Below, piece after piece: positions 29,701-38,424 of a stretch of 64,000 bases of DNA. The stretch covers positions 3,348,001-3,412,000 of the forward strand of contig OZ251446.1 in NCBI GenBank assembly GCA_965242495.1. The letters run 5' to 3'. Positions within the stretch are counted from its first letter, which is position 1. Each line of letters begins with the position of its first letter. A model generated the notes under the pieces. It ran no database searches and was not told the origin of the DNA. It saw only the letters and a list, made by a program, of their open reading frames with translations. The position numbers and the translations under genes are program-made. Source of the DNA: CBDESN01 sp965242495. Its GTDB lineage: Bacteria; Pseudomonadota; Alphaproteobacteria; MPNO01.

Positions 29701-30411
29701 GATATCGAGCAGGCGCTGTCCGGCGCCGCCGACTTCGTCGAGGGCCGGCTCGACCTGGACCTGACCGTGGCCGGATCCGGCCGCAGCGAACGCGCGCTGA
29801 TCTCTTCGCTCGACGGCAAGGGGCGGCTGGGCGTCCGCGGCGGGGCGATCCGGGGGTTCGACCTCCGCACGCTCAGCGACCGCTTCAAACGGCTCCGGGG
29901 CTCGGACGGTCTGCTCGCCCTGCCGGTCAACATCCTCACCTTGCCGGCCGATCTGCTTGCCGTCCTCGAAGCGCCGCTGGAAGGCGGCAAGACCGGGGTC
30001 TCGTCGCTCGACGGCGCGTTCACGATCGGCAAGGGCGTGCTGCGCGCCGACGATCTCCGCATGGAAGCCGACGCCGGTCGGGCGGAGGCCGCGGGGACGA
30101 TCGACCTGCCGCGCTGGTGGGTGGATGCGAAGGGCCGGATCCGGCTGACCGAACATCGCGACGCGCCGCCGCTCGGCGTAGCCCTCGGCGGCCCGCTCGA
30201 CGGGCCGGACCTCGCCTTCGACCTGAAGGCGCTGGAAGGGTATCTGCTGCGGCGCGGAATCGGATCGGTGCTGGAGCGGGCGCTTCCGATAATCCCGCGC
30301 GCGCCGTCGCCGGCGCCGCCCGGGCCCGCGCCCAAGCCCGCGCCCCTGGGCCCCCGCAGCGTCGCGCCGGAAGACGTGCTCAAGGGGTTGCTCGAAGGCC
30401 TCGTTCGCTGA
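26743..30411 (+). CDS. Large AsmA family protein
   Basis: 1222 residues. One N-terminal membrane helix (LLFGLIGMVVAVAAAVLILPGLIDW) is followed by the AsmA start motif (YKPDLIAEIRKATGRDMRIDGDLDLALLPSPRLSAAGVRIAN), a long beta-rich periplasmic body, and the AsmA C-terminal module (VDRVDIEQALSGAADFVEGRLDLDLTVAGSG, LDGKGRLGVRGGAIRGFDL). Proline/alanine linkers occur near residues 350, 545 and 885. AsmA-like proteins bridge inner and outer membranes and are linked to phospholipid transport. This is much longer than E. coli AsmA (~620) and is like the large alphaproteobacterial members. No clear partner gene is adjacent. Confidence 0.9.
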   Translation: MRKLLFGLIGMVVAVAAAVLILPGLIDWNGYKPDLIAEIRKATGRDMRIDGDLDLALLPSPRLSAAGVRIANVDGAAAPDMVRLEALGVRIRLRPLLSGRIEVESMVLIEPAIELERLRDGRVNWVIAAAAVPGPARREAAAASDASDTPDASGRSGVRLENLRIRNGAVTWRDSAAGTVERLTGVDAAISAESLSGPFRAEGGFVVRGAPIRFSAALGRIDAVSPAPMQLGLEVAETGAEARLAGALADVRRTPRLTGRLSARIPDPSKLAAALAADAPPWSGGAFSLSAEVDASAGRMSLDGLELRLGPTAATGRVAASFGEEVRADVALVVKHVDFDDLRRAARSAPQKPAGAGPAAGSVEPPPSAAGGFRLPGNVGGALRVEIESARLMGGRLRGIELAASLDDGRIALRRLSLHLPGEAEVALAGALSSADGEPAFEGGVEGRADNVRALLGWLGIDLARVPADRLRKVAVKAGIRVDRRQLQATDIDMWFDASRVRGGVTYAFRERAAFGARFNVDQFNVDAYVAPAPAEGAGARPADDGGKDDAGEAAGGAPSTAQRKADAPPLAALAGFDANLDLRIGALNYRGTPFRDVVLDATVAAGALTLRRAHIGSVAGTSATVTGSLGGFDGQPWFKGNFSAASEDPTGLLRLAGIEPSGPARRLGRLALRGRVDSGPDETALDATLDVAGGKLRLVGSVAGLEEADRHDLVLAVDHPDAARLARLFGLEIGAADDEPAPFALALRSRGARRAARIEATLKALDVEATLAGEVADPLGAFALNGTLAAAHPNYARLMGAFDVGLRLAGWNPGAVSLSTALKAGRSGIALEGLAGRIGPVQIGGGVQASFAAGRPRVTADLAADRIPVDLLFPPGPPRSRQDAEPPSAAPAAPGAAARGERFSRAPLDLPIPGGFDADLALRAQTLTWRGLRIDEPRAAVALRDRVLRVDEFVGRTFGGGFEAKGEVENAGAQSFKASLSVDRVDIEQALSGAADFVEGRLDLDLTVAGSGRSERALISSLDGKGRLGVRGGAIRGFDLRTLSDRFKRLRGSDGLLALPVNILTLPADLLAVLEAPLEGGKTGVSSLDGAFTIGKGVLRADDLRMEADAGRAEAAGTIDLPRWWVDAKGRIRLTEHRDAPPLGVALGGPLDGPDLAFDLKALEGYLLRRGIGSVLERALPIIPRAPSPAPPGPAPKPAPLGPRSVAPEDVLKGLLEGLVR

Positions 30412-30439
30412 CGGCCCGCGCCCGGCTGCGGACGCCTTG

Positions 30440-30660
30440 CGGCCATGGCCATCGTCCGGACGGGGGCGCCGTGCGCCCGGTCGCCGGCCCAGGCGACGCG
30501 CCGATCCGGGCGCAGCAGGATCGGCCGCGCCCCGTATGCCGCCCGCTCGCCGCCGGGCTCGTCGGCCACGACCTTCAGCGGGACGCCGGGAAGCGCCGCG
30601 GCGCGGCAGATCGCCCAAGCCCGCCGGCCCGCCGCCCACGATCGCCGCCTGGACGCGCCC
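30440..30660 (-). pseudogene. Flavin monooxygenase remnant with internal deletion
   Basis: On the minus strand the start reads AAIVGGGPAGLGDL, the dinucleotide-binding GxGxxG of an FAD monooxygenase. Within ~40 bases, in a shifted frame, comes ALPGVPLKVVADEPGGERA and then ILLRPDRRVAWAGDRA, which is the C-terminal end of aromatic-ring hydroxylases (the LLRPDGHVAWR motif of TfdB/PheA types). Several hundred internal codons are missing, so it is a gutted gene. It sits immediately downstream of an intact flavin monooxygenase on the same strand. Confidence 0.6.
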
Positions 30661-30675
30661 GGCCGTCGCCGCCCC

Positions 30676-31818
30676 TCAGCCCGGCCAGCCGGTCGGCGTG
30701 TGGCGGGCGGCGCGGAGCCGCCGGTCCTCCGCCCAGCGCGATTCGTGCGCCCGGCGATAGATCCAGGCCTTGATCCGGGGCGGCCATGCGCCGGGCAGGC
30801 CGTACAGGGTGGAGAAGCGCTGGGTGTGCTCGGTCAGCGGGCGCTCGCGCCGCTCCCAGGCCGCCAGCGCTGCGGTCACGTCGCGATGCCGGTCGAGATG
30901 AACCGCGAGGCTGAGCCCGTTCATCATGCCGCAGCCCGCCCCCTGGCCCAGGTTGGGCGCCATGGCGTGGGCGGCGTCGCCGACGATCGCGACCCGTCCC
31001 CTGGACCAGCGTTTCAGGCGGATCACCAGGAACGGATCCCATCGGCCGCGGTCGCCGATGCGGGCGAACAGCCCGGCCAGGTGCGGAAAGGACCGACTCC
31101 ACAGCGCCGGGTCGATGGGGATGCGCCGCGCCGCCGCGTCCCGGTTCGGCATCAGCAGCGCGACGTATACCTGTTCGTCGGAGCAGGGTGTGTACAGCAG
31201 CCGACGCGGCCCCGACCAGTATTCGACGTAGAGCTGGCCGTCGGGCCGGGTCCGCTCCTCCTCGGTGCGCGGGATCAGCAGGCGGATGGCGCCTTCGCGG
31301 AGAGACCGGCGGGACCGGGTGAGGCCCAGGGAGTCCCGCGTCGGCGACCCCACGCCGTCGGCGCCGACGACGAGATCGGCCTTCAGCCGCCGGCCGTTGG
31401 CGAGGACCAGCTCGCCCTCGGCGTTCGCCCCCGCGACTTCCGATCCGGTGACGATCTCGGCCCCGGCCGCGCCGGCCGCCGCGGCCAGGGCGTCGATGCA
31501 GTTCTGGCGGACGATGGTGAACATCCGCATCGGGCCGTCGCGCGGCCAGTCGATCCGGGCGATGGCGGCGTTGGCGTCGTCCCGCATCTCGCGCGCGAGG
31601 CCGCGGAAGGCGCCCCGCGTCGCGGCCTCGAAGGCGCCCACCGCCTCCAACGTCTTCAGCGAATTCTCGTACATGTAGATGCCGGCGCCGGCGGTGCGCA
31701 GCTCGGCCCCCAGCTCGTGGACGCGGACGCTCCAGCCCCGCCGGGCCAGCGCCGCCGCCGCGGTCAGGCCCGCGAACCCGGCCCCGGCGATCTCCGCATG
31801 GCGCTTCCCCGATGCCAT
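30676..31818 (-). CDS. FAD-dependent aromatic-type monooxygenase
   Basis: A 380-residue class A flavoprotein hydroxylase. AEIAGAGFAGLTAAAALARRGWSVRVHE is the N-terminal FAD-binding fold (GxGxxG), LVVGADGVGSPTR is the DG motif, and RVAIVGDAAHAMAPNLGQGAGCGMMNGL is the GD motif. These features place it with salicylate/6-hydroxynicotinate-type hydroxylases that use NAD(P)H and O2. An amidohydrolase-2 gene lies upstream on the same strand with ~190 bases between. Together they look like part of an aromatic or heterocycle degradation set; the substrate is not predictable. Confidence 0.88.
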   Translation of the reverse strand: MASGKRHAEIAGAGFAGLTAAAALARRGWSVRVHELGAELRTAGAGIYMYENSLKTLEAVGAFEAATRGAFRGLAREMRDDANAAIARIDWPRDGPMRMFTIVRQNCIDALAAAAGAAGAEIVTGSEVAGANAEGELVLANGRRLKADLVVGADGVGSPTRDSLGLTRSRRSLREGAIRLLIPRTEEERTRPDGQLYVEYWSGPRRLLYTPCSDEQVYVALLMPNRDAAARRIPIDPALWSRSFPHLAGLFARIGDRGRWDPFLVIRLKRWSRGRVAIVGDAAHAMAPNLGQGAGCGMMNGLSLAVHLDRHRDVTAALAAWERRERPLTEHTQRFSTLYGLPGAWPPRIKAWIYRRAHESRWAEDRRLRAARHTPTGWPG

Positions 31819-32006
31819 GGGCCGGACCCTATCCCGCAGTCCTTACCCCGACCATGGTCTGCGCGTCGTCGTCGCGCCGACGAGGCGGGAAAAGCGCGCA
31901 GCGTCCTCTCGATCCCCTTCGGACCATGGGCGCGTCCCTGCTCGACTGGAGGGCGGGAGCGGGGAGGAAGGTCGCCCGATCGCCGGCCCCGGCGGCCGCC
32001 GCCGGG

Positions 32007-33173
32007 TCACGCGCCGCGGTCCGCCGGCGGCGGGTCGAAGCCGTAGAGCCGGGCCGTCCCCTCGCGCAGGATCCGCGCCTTGGCGGCGTCGGGAAGGTCC
32101 GGGCGGTTCAGGACGTGGCGGGGCGAGTCGGGCACCCGGTGCGCATGCGGGATGTCGCTGGCGTAGACCCAGCACCCCACCCCGTACTTGTCCACCATGT
32201 AGGGCAGCAGGTCGTCGTCCACCTCGAAGCCGATGAAGATGCGCCCCGACCGGATGTATTCGATCGGCGTCATCTCGGGCAGCCCGCGCTCGACGATCGC
32301 CCGGTGCTCGGAGCGGACGGCGTCGCAGGCGATCCGGTCGCGGACGTTGTCGAGCACGAAGTCCATCGCCTCGATGGCGAAATCGACCCAGCTGCAGCCG
32401 GTCTCCAGGAACGAGACCCGCAGGTTGGGATAGCGGTCGAGCAGCCCGGAACTGCAGACGGTCTTGAAGCCCCGCACCACCGACATCAGGAACTGGTCGG
32501 CGGCGACGCTGGGGAACGCCCGCCAGGCCTCCATCGCCCCGGTCCCGGGGTGGACGTTGACCGGCATGTCGATGTCGTTGGCGGTCTCCCAGATGGGAGC
32601 GAGGTCCGGATGATCGAGCGACTTCGCGCCGTACTCGCCGAAGACCATCACGCCGACCGAGCCCATGTCCCTGGTGCGCCGCATCTCGCGAGCGGCCTCC
32701 GCCGGGTCGTGCGCGTCGATGACGGTGACCCATTTGAGCCGGTCGGGGGCCTGGGCGGATATGTCCGCGATCCAGTTGTTGTAGGCGCGGGTCAGGGCCT
32801 GGTTGAGGGCCGCGTCGCGGGCGAGGGGCCATTGCAGGAAGAGCGTCGGGTAGTTCACCGACAGCCAGGTGTCTTCGGCGTCCATGACCGCGAGGCGGTC
32901 CTTGGCCGAGTGGAACTCGCCGCTCTCGTGCGACCCGCGCCACTTCGCCATCCGCGTGTATTCGGTCGAGACCACGCCGTCCTTGCTCGACGGCGACGCG
33001 CCGACCCGCATCCGCTCGCCGTCGATCAGCCACGTATAGTCGTGCTCGTACTCGCCCGTCTCGACGACGACCGGCCGACGGTCGCGGAAGGCGGGCTCCA
33101 GATAGTCGTCGGAGAACGTCGCCTCCCATTCCTCGACGTGGCCGTCGCCGTCGAACGCGCCGATTCCGTCCAT
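32007..33173 (-). CDS. Amidohydrolase-2 family protein (metal-dependent hydrolase/decarboxylase)
   Basis: From the ATG at 33173, 388 residues. FDGDGHVEEW holds the first metal-site motif, NVHPGTGAM the middle His, FLETGCSWVDF and ASDIPHAHR the later ligands, as in ACMSD-like amidohydrolases that hydrolyse or decarboxylate ring-cleavage products. A GAAGGGCGAGG precedes the ATG; an ATG 8 codons upstream (33197) is an alternative. The family is common beside flavin monooxygenases in aromatic catabolism. Cytoplasmic. Confidence 0.87.
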   Translation of the reverse strand: MDGIGAFDGDGHVEEWEATFSDDYLEPAFRDRRPVVVETGEYEHDYTWLIDGERMRVGASPSSKDGVVSTEYTRMAKWRGSHESGEFHSAKDRLAVMDAEDTWLSVNYPTLFLQWPLARDAALNQALTRAYNNWIADISAQAPDRLKWVTVIDAHDPAEAAREMRRTRDMGSVGVMVFGEYGAKSLDHPDLAPIWETANDIDMPVNVHPGTGAMEAWRAFPSVAADQFLMSVVRGFKTVCSSGLLDRYPNLRVSFLETGCSWVDFAIEAMDFVLDNVRDRIACDAVRSEHRAIVERGLPEMTPIEYIRSGRIFIGFEVDDDLLPYMVDKYGVGCWVYASDIPHAHRVPDSPRHVLNRPDLPDAAKARILREGTARLYGFDPPPADRGA

Positions 33174-33318
33174 CGCCTCGCCCTTCGCAGCCGCCATCCG
33201 ACGCCGGCCGAGTCTATGGACGCCCGAACGCCGCGTCCAGCGGTCGGGCGTCCGGTCGGGCGTTCCGCGCGGCGCGGGGCCGTTGTATCCTCGCCGCCGG
33301 GCGAGCGCGGGAGGCGCG

Positions 33319-34275
33319 ATGTCGATCATCTCCGTCGACGGGTTCATCGACACCCATGTCCATACCGGCCCGGCGCCGTTTCGGCGGATCGGCGACACCA
33401 TCGACGTGGCTCGCTGGTGCCGCGAGGCCGGGATGGCCGCGATCGTCGTCAAGAGCCATTTCGAGGCGACCGTCGCCAAGGTCTACCACGCGCGGAAAGA
33501 GGTCCCCGATCTCGGTCTGTTCGCCGGCATCGCCCTCAACCGCGGCGTCGGCGGCGTCAACCCGGGCGCGGTCGAGCAGGCTTTGGGCCAGGACGCCAAG
33601 GTGGTCTGGATGCCGACGATCGACGCCGAGAACCACGTTCGCGTGTTCGGCGCCGCGGGCGCGTTCGGCGCCATCGGCGCGGGGAGCTACGCCAACCGGT
33701 CGAAATACGGCGCGGACGGCGCCTTCACCGTGCTCGCCGGCGGCCGGCTGAGCCCCGCCGCCCGGACGGTGATCGACATGATCGCCGATTTCGGCGCCGT
33801 GCTGGCGACCGGGCATCTGAGCGAGAAGGAGATTTTCGCCGTCGTCGATCACGCGCTCGGGCGCGGCCACGACAAGATCGTCGTGACCCATCCCGAGATG
33901 CAATGCCCCGACCTGTCGCTCGACGTCCAGGTCCAGCTCGCCCGGCAAGGCTGCGTGATGGAGTATTGCGCCGTCAACTGCATGCCGATGTTCCAGGCGG
34001 TCACGTCGGACCGGATGAAGGAGTCGATCGAGGCGGTCGGTCCCGAGAACGCGATCATCGCCACCGACTCCGGCCAGCCGTTCAGCCCCAGACTGCCCGA
34101 CATGTTCCGCACGTTCGCCCAGGTGCTCCACGAGAAGGGGCTTCCCCTCGAAGCCATCGCCGCGATGGCGATCCGCAACCCCGCGCGCCTGCTCGGCATC
34201 GAGCCGCGCCGGACCGATGTCCGATTGATGGACGAACTGTTCGGGGTGGCGCAGCAGGATCGAGCGCGGCCGTGA
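33319..34275 (+). CDS. DUF6282-type amidohydrolase-like protein
   Basis: 318 residues from the ATG at 33319 (GGAGG just upstream). It starts with a TIM-barrel amidohydrolase signature (FIDTHVHTGP), continues with AIVVKSHFEATV, ATGHLSEKEIFAVVDHALG, IVVTHPEMQCP and ATDSGQPFSP, giving the His/Asp pattern of a metal-dependent hydrolase, and ends AIAAMAIRNPARLLGI as in dihydroorotase-like folds. I associate it with the DUF6282 group; its reaction is unknown. It is divergent from the amidohydrolase-2 gene. Its 3' end lies in an imperfect direct repeat (34226-34325). Confidence 0.75.
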   Translation: MSIISVDGFIDTHVHTGPAPFRRIGDTIDVARWCREAGMAAIVVKSHFEATVAKVYHARKEVPDLGLFAGIALNRGVGGVNPGAVEQALGQDAKVVWMPTIDAENHVRVFGAAGAFGAIGAGSYANRSKYGADGAFTVLAGGRLSPAARTVIDMIADFGAVLATGHLSEKEIFAVVDHALGRGHDKIVVTHPEMQCPDLSLDVQVQLARQGCVMEYCAVNCMPMFQAVTSDRMKESIEAVGPENAIIATDSGQPFSPRLPDMFRTFAQVLHEKGLPLEAIAAMAIRNPARLLGIEPRRTDVRLMDELFGVAQQDRARP

Positions 34276-34325
34276 ACGCGCTGTCCGGGGTTGACGGACG
34301 AATCGTTCAGGGTGGCGCGGCAGGG
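34226..34325. repeat. Imperfect tandem duplication at the DUF6282 3' end
   Basis: A ~38-base segment (34226-34262, GGACGAACTGTTCGGGGTGG core) recurs with about 80% identity at 34288-34325 (GGACGAATCGTTCAGGGTGG). The first copy encodes the last residues of the hydrolase; the second runs across the intergenic space into the cysC 3' end. Confidence 0.5.
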
Positions 34326-34915
34326 CTGCCGGGGCGCGGCGGGTCGAGCGGCAGCGCGCGCTCGACGTAGTCCAGGATACGGCGGACCGAGTCGGCGACC
34401 GGGGCGTCGTCGGTCTCGACCACCAGCTCGCAGGCCCCCGGGGCTTCGTAGGGGGCCGAGACGCCCGTGAAGTCGCGGATCTCGCCGGCCCGCGCCCGCC
34501 GGTACAGCCCCTTGACGTCGCGCGCCTCGCAGGTGGCGAGGCTGGCCTTGACGTAGATTTCGTGGAACCCGGACCGGGCGGCGCGCCGGGCGAGCGCCCG
34601 GTCCGCGCGGTAGGGCGAGATGCAGGCCGAGATCGCCACGAGGCCGGCGCCGGCGAACAGCCCCGCGGTCTCGCCGACGCGGCGGATGTTTTCCGACCGG
34701 TGCGCGGGGCTGAAGGCGAGATCGGCGTTGAGGCCGCCGCGCAGATCGTCGCCGTCGAGGACGCAGATCTGGTAGCCCTTGCGGAACAGCAGGCGCTCGG
34801 TCTCGATCGCCAGCGTCGTCTTGCCGGCCCCGGAAAGGCCGGTAAGCCACAGGACCCCGCCCGCATGGCCGTTTCGCGCCGTCCGCATCGGCGCGGTCAC
34901 CGCCCGTTCAGCCAT
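34307..34915 (-). CDS. cysC: Adenylylsulfate kinase
   Basis: A 202-residue stand-alone APS kinase. Walker A GLSGAGKTT (residues 26-34), VLDGDDLRGGLNADLAFSP, RSENIRRVGETAGLFAGAG and ACISPYRADR (mobile lid) are all present, then FHEIYVKASLATCEARDVKGLYRRARAGEI. It makes PAPS from APS for sulfation or assimilation. It starts 8 bases before the stop of the upstream oligopeptidase gene, so the two are cotranscribed. No cysN/cysD is in the window. A PAPS supply would fit a cell that sulfates surface glycans, but this is speculative. Confidence 0.93.
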   Translation of the reverse strand: MAERAVTAPMRTARNGHAGGVLWLTGLSGAGKTTLAIETERLLFRKGYQICVLDGDDLRGGLNADLAFSPAHRSENIRRVGETAGLFAGAGLVAISACISPYRADRALARRAARSGFHEIYVKASLATCEARDVKGLYRRARAGEIRDFTGVSAPYEAPGACELVVETDDAPVADSVRRILDYVERALPLDPPRPGSPAAPP

Positions 34916-37037
34916 CCCGGACCATGTCGCCGTCGGCCGCGCCGCGCGCGCCGGCCATGCCGAACACCTGCAACAGGAAGGCCTGGACGAAGGCGATCTC
35001 CCGCAGCCGGTCGAACCGACCGGCGGCGCCGGCGTGGCCGGCCTCCATGTTGGTCTTGAGGACCAGCAGGTTGTCGTCCGTCTTGCGCGCCCGCAGCCGG
35101 GCCACCCATTTGGCGGGCTCCCAATAGGTCACGCGCGGGTCGGCGAGCCCCGCGGTCGCCAGCATGTGAGGATAGTCCCGGGCGGCGACGTTGTCGTAGG
35201 GCGAATAGGATCTGATCCGGCGATAGGCCGCGGCGTCGTCGATCGGATTGCCCCATTCCGGCCATTCCGGCGGTGTGAGCGGCAGGTCGGCGTCGCACAT
35301 CGTGTTGAGCACGTCCACGAACGGGACCTCGGCGACGACGGCGCGCAACAGGTCGGGGCGCATGTTGGCGACCGCGCCGACCAGCATCCCGCCGGCGCTG
35401 CCGCCATGGATGGCGATGTTGCCGGGGCCGGTGTAGCGGGCCTCGATCAGCCGCTCGGCCGCGGCGATGAAATCGAGGAAGCTGTTGGTCTTCTTGTCGA
35501 GCTTGCCGGCGAGATACCAGCCATAGCCCATCTCCGTCCCGCCCCGGACGTGGGCGATGGCGTAGACGAAGCCGCGGTCCACCAGGCTCAACCGGCTGGT
35601 CGAGAAGGCGGCGGGCGTCGCGTGGCCATAGGCGCCGTAGCCGTACAGCAGCAACGGCGCGGAGCCGTCGCGCGGCGTATCCCGGCGATGCAGCAGCGAG
35701 ATCGGCGTCTGCGCCCCGTCCCGGCCGGTCGCGAACAGGCGGCGCGTGACGTAGCGCGCCGCATCGTGGCCGCTCGGCACCTCCTGCTGCTTGCGGAGGG
35801 TCCGCCGCCGCGTCGCCATGTCGTAGTCGAACGTCTGCTCCGGCGTCGTCATCGAGCTGTAGGCGAAGCGCAGCGTCGTCGTTTCGAACTCGTAGCCCCG
35901 GATCGCCCGCAGGTCGTAGGCCTCCTCGTCGAAGGCGATCGCGTGCTCGGCGCCGCCCGGCAGTTCGGCGACGACGATCCGGAGCAGGCCGCGGCTGCGT
36001 TCGCAGCGGACCAGATGGCCGCCGAACGCCAGGATCGAGCGCAGCAGCCGGCCGGGCTCGTGCGCCAGCCAGTCGCGCCAGCGCGGGCGGCCCGGCGTCG
36101 CGACCGGCGCCTCGACGATCTTGAAGTCCTCCGCCCCGTCGGCGTTGGTGAGGATGAACAGCCGTTCGCCGTGATGAGCGACCTCGTATCTCACCCCCGG
36201 CTCGCGCGGGGCCACCGTCGCCGGCGCTTCCCCCGGCGCGTCCGCGGAGATCAGATGAACCTCCGACGTCTCGTGGTCGTGGGCGGTGATCGCGATGAAT
36301 CGGCCGCTTTCCGACCTCTCGATCCCGACGAAGAAGCCGCGGTCCCGCTCCTCGTACACCAGCCGGTCGCCGGTCGGATCGGTCCCGACGACGTGCGCGA
36401 ACACCCGATGCGGCCGGTGGTGGTCGTCGAGCACGGTGTAGAACAGGGTCTCGCCGTCATTCGCCCAGGCCGCGTCGCCCTTGGCGTCGTCGATGCGGTC
36501 GGGAAGGTCCGCGCCGGCGTCCAGGTCGCGGATGCGGAGCGTGAACCGCTCCGCCCCGTTGAGATCGACGCTATAGGCGATCCGGTCGTGGCGCGGGCTG
36601 TGGCGGCAGGCGCCGATGCGGAAGAAGGCGTGGCCGCAGGCTTCCCGGTCGCCGTCGAGCAGAAGCTGCTCCGGCGCGTCGTCGCCCCGGCGCCGGCAGT
36701 ATTTCGGATGCTGCCCGCCGGTCTCGTAGCGGACGTAGTAGGCGTAGGCGCCGTCCGGCGTCGGCGCCGTCGACTCGTCCTCCCGGATGCGCCCCTTCAG
36801 CTCCGCGAACAGGGCCTCCCGCAGCGCCTCGGTCGGTTCCGTCGCCGCCGCGGCGTAGGCGTTCTCGGCCTCCAGATAGGCGCGGATGTCGGCGTCCAGC
36901 CGTTCGGGGTCGCGCATCGCCGCCCGCCAGTCGGGATCCTTGAGCCAGGCATACGGGTCGTCGCTCGCCTCGCCGTGACGGATGACGCGGTTGGGCCGCT
37001 CGGGCGCGATCGGCGGCGTCGGGATGGCGTCGGACAT
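34908..37037 (-). CDS. ptrB: S9 family oligopeptidase B
   Basis: 709 residues from the ATG at 37037; the open frame upstream lies inside the antisense of ispG. An N-terminal seven-bladed propeller (starting RPNRVIRHGEASDDPYAWLKDP) is followed by an alpha/beta hydrolase domain with YGYGAYG, HVRGGTEMGYGWY, the nucleophile elbow GGSAGG and the C-terminal catalytic His in METGH-like NMEAGHAG. Prolyl-oligopeptidase-family enzymes of this kind cut short peptides after basic residues. No signal peptide is seen, so it is cytosolic. Confidence 0.92.
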   Translation of the reverse strand: MSDAIPTPPIAPERPNRVIRHGEASDDPYAWLKDPDWRAAMRDPERLDADIRAYLEAENAYAAAATEPTEALREALFAELKGRIREDESTAPTPDGAYAYYVRYETGGQHPKYCRRRGDDAPEQLLLDGDREACGHAFFRIGACRHSPRHDRIAYSVDLNGAERFTLRIRDLDAGADLPDRIDDAKGDAAWANDGETLFYTVLDDHHRPHRVFAHVVGTDPTGDRLVYEERDRGFFVGIERSESGRFIAITAHDHETSEVHLISADAPGEAPATVAPREPGVRYEVAHHGERLFILTNADGAEDFKIVEAPVATPGRPRWRDWLAHEPGRLLRSILAFGGHLVRCERSRGLLRIVVAELPGGAEHAIAFDEEAYDLRAIRGYEFETTTLRFAYSSMTTPEQTFDYDMATRRRTLRKQQEVPSGHDAARYVTRRLFATGRDGAQTPISLLHRRDTPRDGSAPLLLYGYGAYGHATPAAFSTSRLSLVDRGFVYAIAHVRGGTEMGYGWYLAGKLDKKTNSFLDFIAAAERLIEARYTGPGNIAIHGGSAGGMLVGAVANMRPDLLRAVVAEVPFVDVLNTMCDADLPLTPPEWPEWGNPIDDAAAYRRIRSYSPYDNVAARDYPHMLATAGLADPRVTYWEPAKWVARLRARKTDDNLLVLKTNMEAGHAGAAGRFDRLREIAFVQAFLLQVFGMAGARGAADGDMVRDG

Positions 37038-37122
37038 GCGTAGGGCGGAAGTTGCGCGGATCGGGCCGTCGAGGCATAACCGAAAGCGGCTCCGCGCGTC
37101 CAGCGAGGAAAGGTCGAATCGC

Positions 37123-38412
37123 ATGTCCAGCGACGCCTGCGCCGGCCCGCGGCGGGAAAGCGTGGCGGTGAAGGTCGGCGGCGTGACCATCGGCGGCGGC
37201 GCCCCGGTCGTCGTGCAGTCGATGACCAACACCGACACCGCCGACGTCGAGGCGACGGTCGCGCAGGTCGCGGCCCTGGCGCGCGCCGGGTCCGAGATCG
37301 TCCGCATCACCGTGGACCGCGACGATGCCGCCCGCGCGGTCCCGCGCATCCGCGAGCGGCTCGACCGCATGGGCTGCGGCGTCCCCCTGGTCGGCGACTT
37401 CCACTATATCGGCGACCGCCTGTTGACCCGGTATCCGGACTGCGCCGAGGCGCTCGCCAAGTACCGCATAAATCCCGGCAACGTCGGGTTCGGCGACAAG
37501 CGCGACCCGCAATTCGCGACCATGATCGAGGTCGCGCTGCGCCGCGGCCGGCCGGTGCGGATCGGCGTCAACTGGGGCAGCCTGGACCGGGAGCTGCTGA
37601 CCGGGATGATGGACGAGAACGCGCGCGCGCCGACGCCGAAGGACGCGGCGCAGATCACGCGCGACGCCATGGCGGCTTCGGCCTTGCTGAGCGCCCGGCG
37701 CGCCGAAGAGCTCGGGCTCGGACGCGACCGCATCGTCGTCTCGTGCAAGGTCTCCAACGTCCAGGACCTGATCGCGGTCTATGGCGACCTTGCCGCCAGA
37801 TGCGATTACGCCCTCCATCTCGGGCTGACCGAAGCGGGCATGGGGTCCAAGGGGATCGTCGCCTCGACCGCGGCGCTCGCGGTCCTGTTGCAGCGGGGGA
37901 TCGGCGATACCGTCCGCATCTCCCTCACGCCCGAGCCCGGCGGCGACCGCGCCCGCGAGGTCGTCGTAGCCCAGGAGCTGCTTCAGACCATGGGGCTTCG
38001 CGCGTTCGCGCCGCTGGTCGCGGCCTGTCCGGGTTGCGGGCGGACCACCAGCACCGTCTTCCAGCAGCTGGCCGCCAGGATCCAGGGCCATGTGCGGGCG
38101 CGTATGCCCGAATGGAGCCGCGCCCATGTCGGGGTCGAGGCGATGAACGTCGCGGTGATGGGCTGTATCGTCAACGGCCCCGGCGAGAGCAAGCACGCCG
38201 ATATCGGCATCAGCCTCCCCGGTACCGGCGAGGAGCCGGCGGCCCCGGTGTTCATCGACGGCCGGAAGGCGCTCACCCTGCGCGGCCCGCACATCGCCGA
38301 GGAGTTCCAGCGCATCGTCGACGACTACGTCGAGTCGCGCTACCCGAAGCGGGCGGCGGGGCGGGATGCGCCGTCCGAATCGCCGCTTGCCGCGCGCCGG
38401 CCCGTCGCGTAA
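37123..38412 (+). CDS. ispG: 4-hydroxy-3-methylbut-2-enyl diphosphate synthase (flavodoxin/ferredoxin)
   Basis: 429 residues from the ATG at 37123 with GAGGAAAGG upstream. VKVGGVTIGGGAPVVVQSMTNTDTADV is the N-terminal TIM-barrel signature. FHYIGDRLL, KYRINPGNVG and VNWGSLDREL line the active site, and the C-terminal 4Fe-4S domain has CPGCGRTT and GCIVNGPGE. It is the penultimate enzyme of the MEP isoprenoid pathway. It is divergent from ptrB. The cobalamin riboswitch starts about 15 bases after its stop. Confidence 0.96.
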   Translation: MSSDACAGPRRESVAVKVGGVTIGGGAPVVVQSMTNTDTADVEATVAQVAALARAGSEIVRITVDRDDAARAVPRIRERLDRMGCGVPLVGDFHYIGDRLLTRYPDCAEALAKYRINPGNVGFGDKRDPQFATMIEVALRRGRPVRIGVNWGSLDRELLTGMMDENARAPTPKDAAQITRDAMAASALLSARRAEELGLGRDRIVVSCKVSNVQDLIAVYGDLAARCDYALHLGLTEAGMGSKGIVASTAALAVLLQRGIGDTVRISLTPEPGGDRAREVVVAQELLQTMGLRAFAPLVAACPGCGRTTSTVFQQLAARIQGHVRARMPEWSRAHVGVEAMNVAVMGCIVNGPGESKHADIGISLPGTGEEPAAPVFIDGRKALTLRGPHIAEEFQRIVDDYVESRYPKRAAGRDAPSESPLAARRPVA

Positions 38413-38424
38413 TCTCCGCCGCAG

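Noticed and set aside
26584..30639. A 1351-codon open frame antisense to the AsmA gene, and similar long antisense frames over secA (17280-19679), cobT (6254-7747) and argJ (22325-25048).
   Set aside because: They arise because high GC suppresses stop codons in the complementary frame. Their translations are Arg/Pro/Gly-rich with no family signature, while the other strand encodes recognised proteins.
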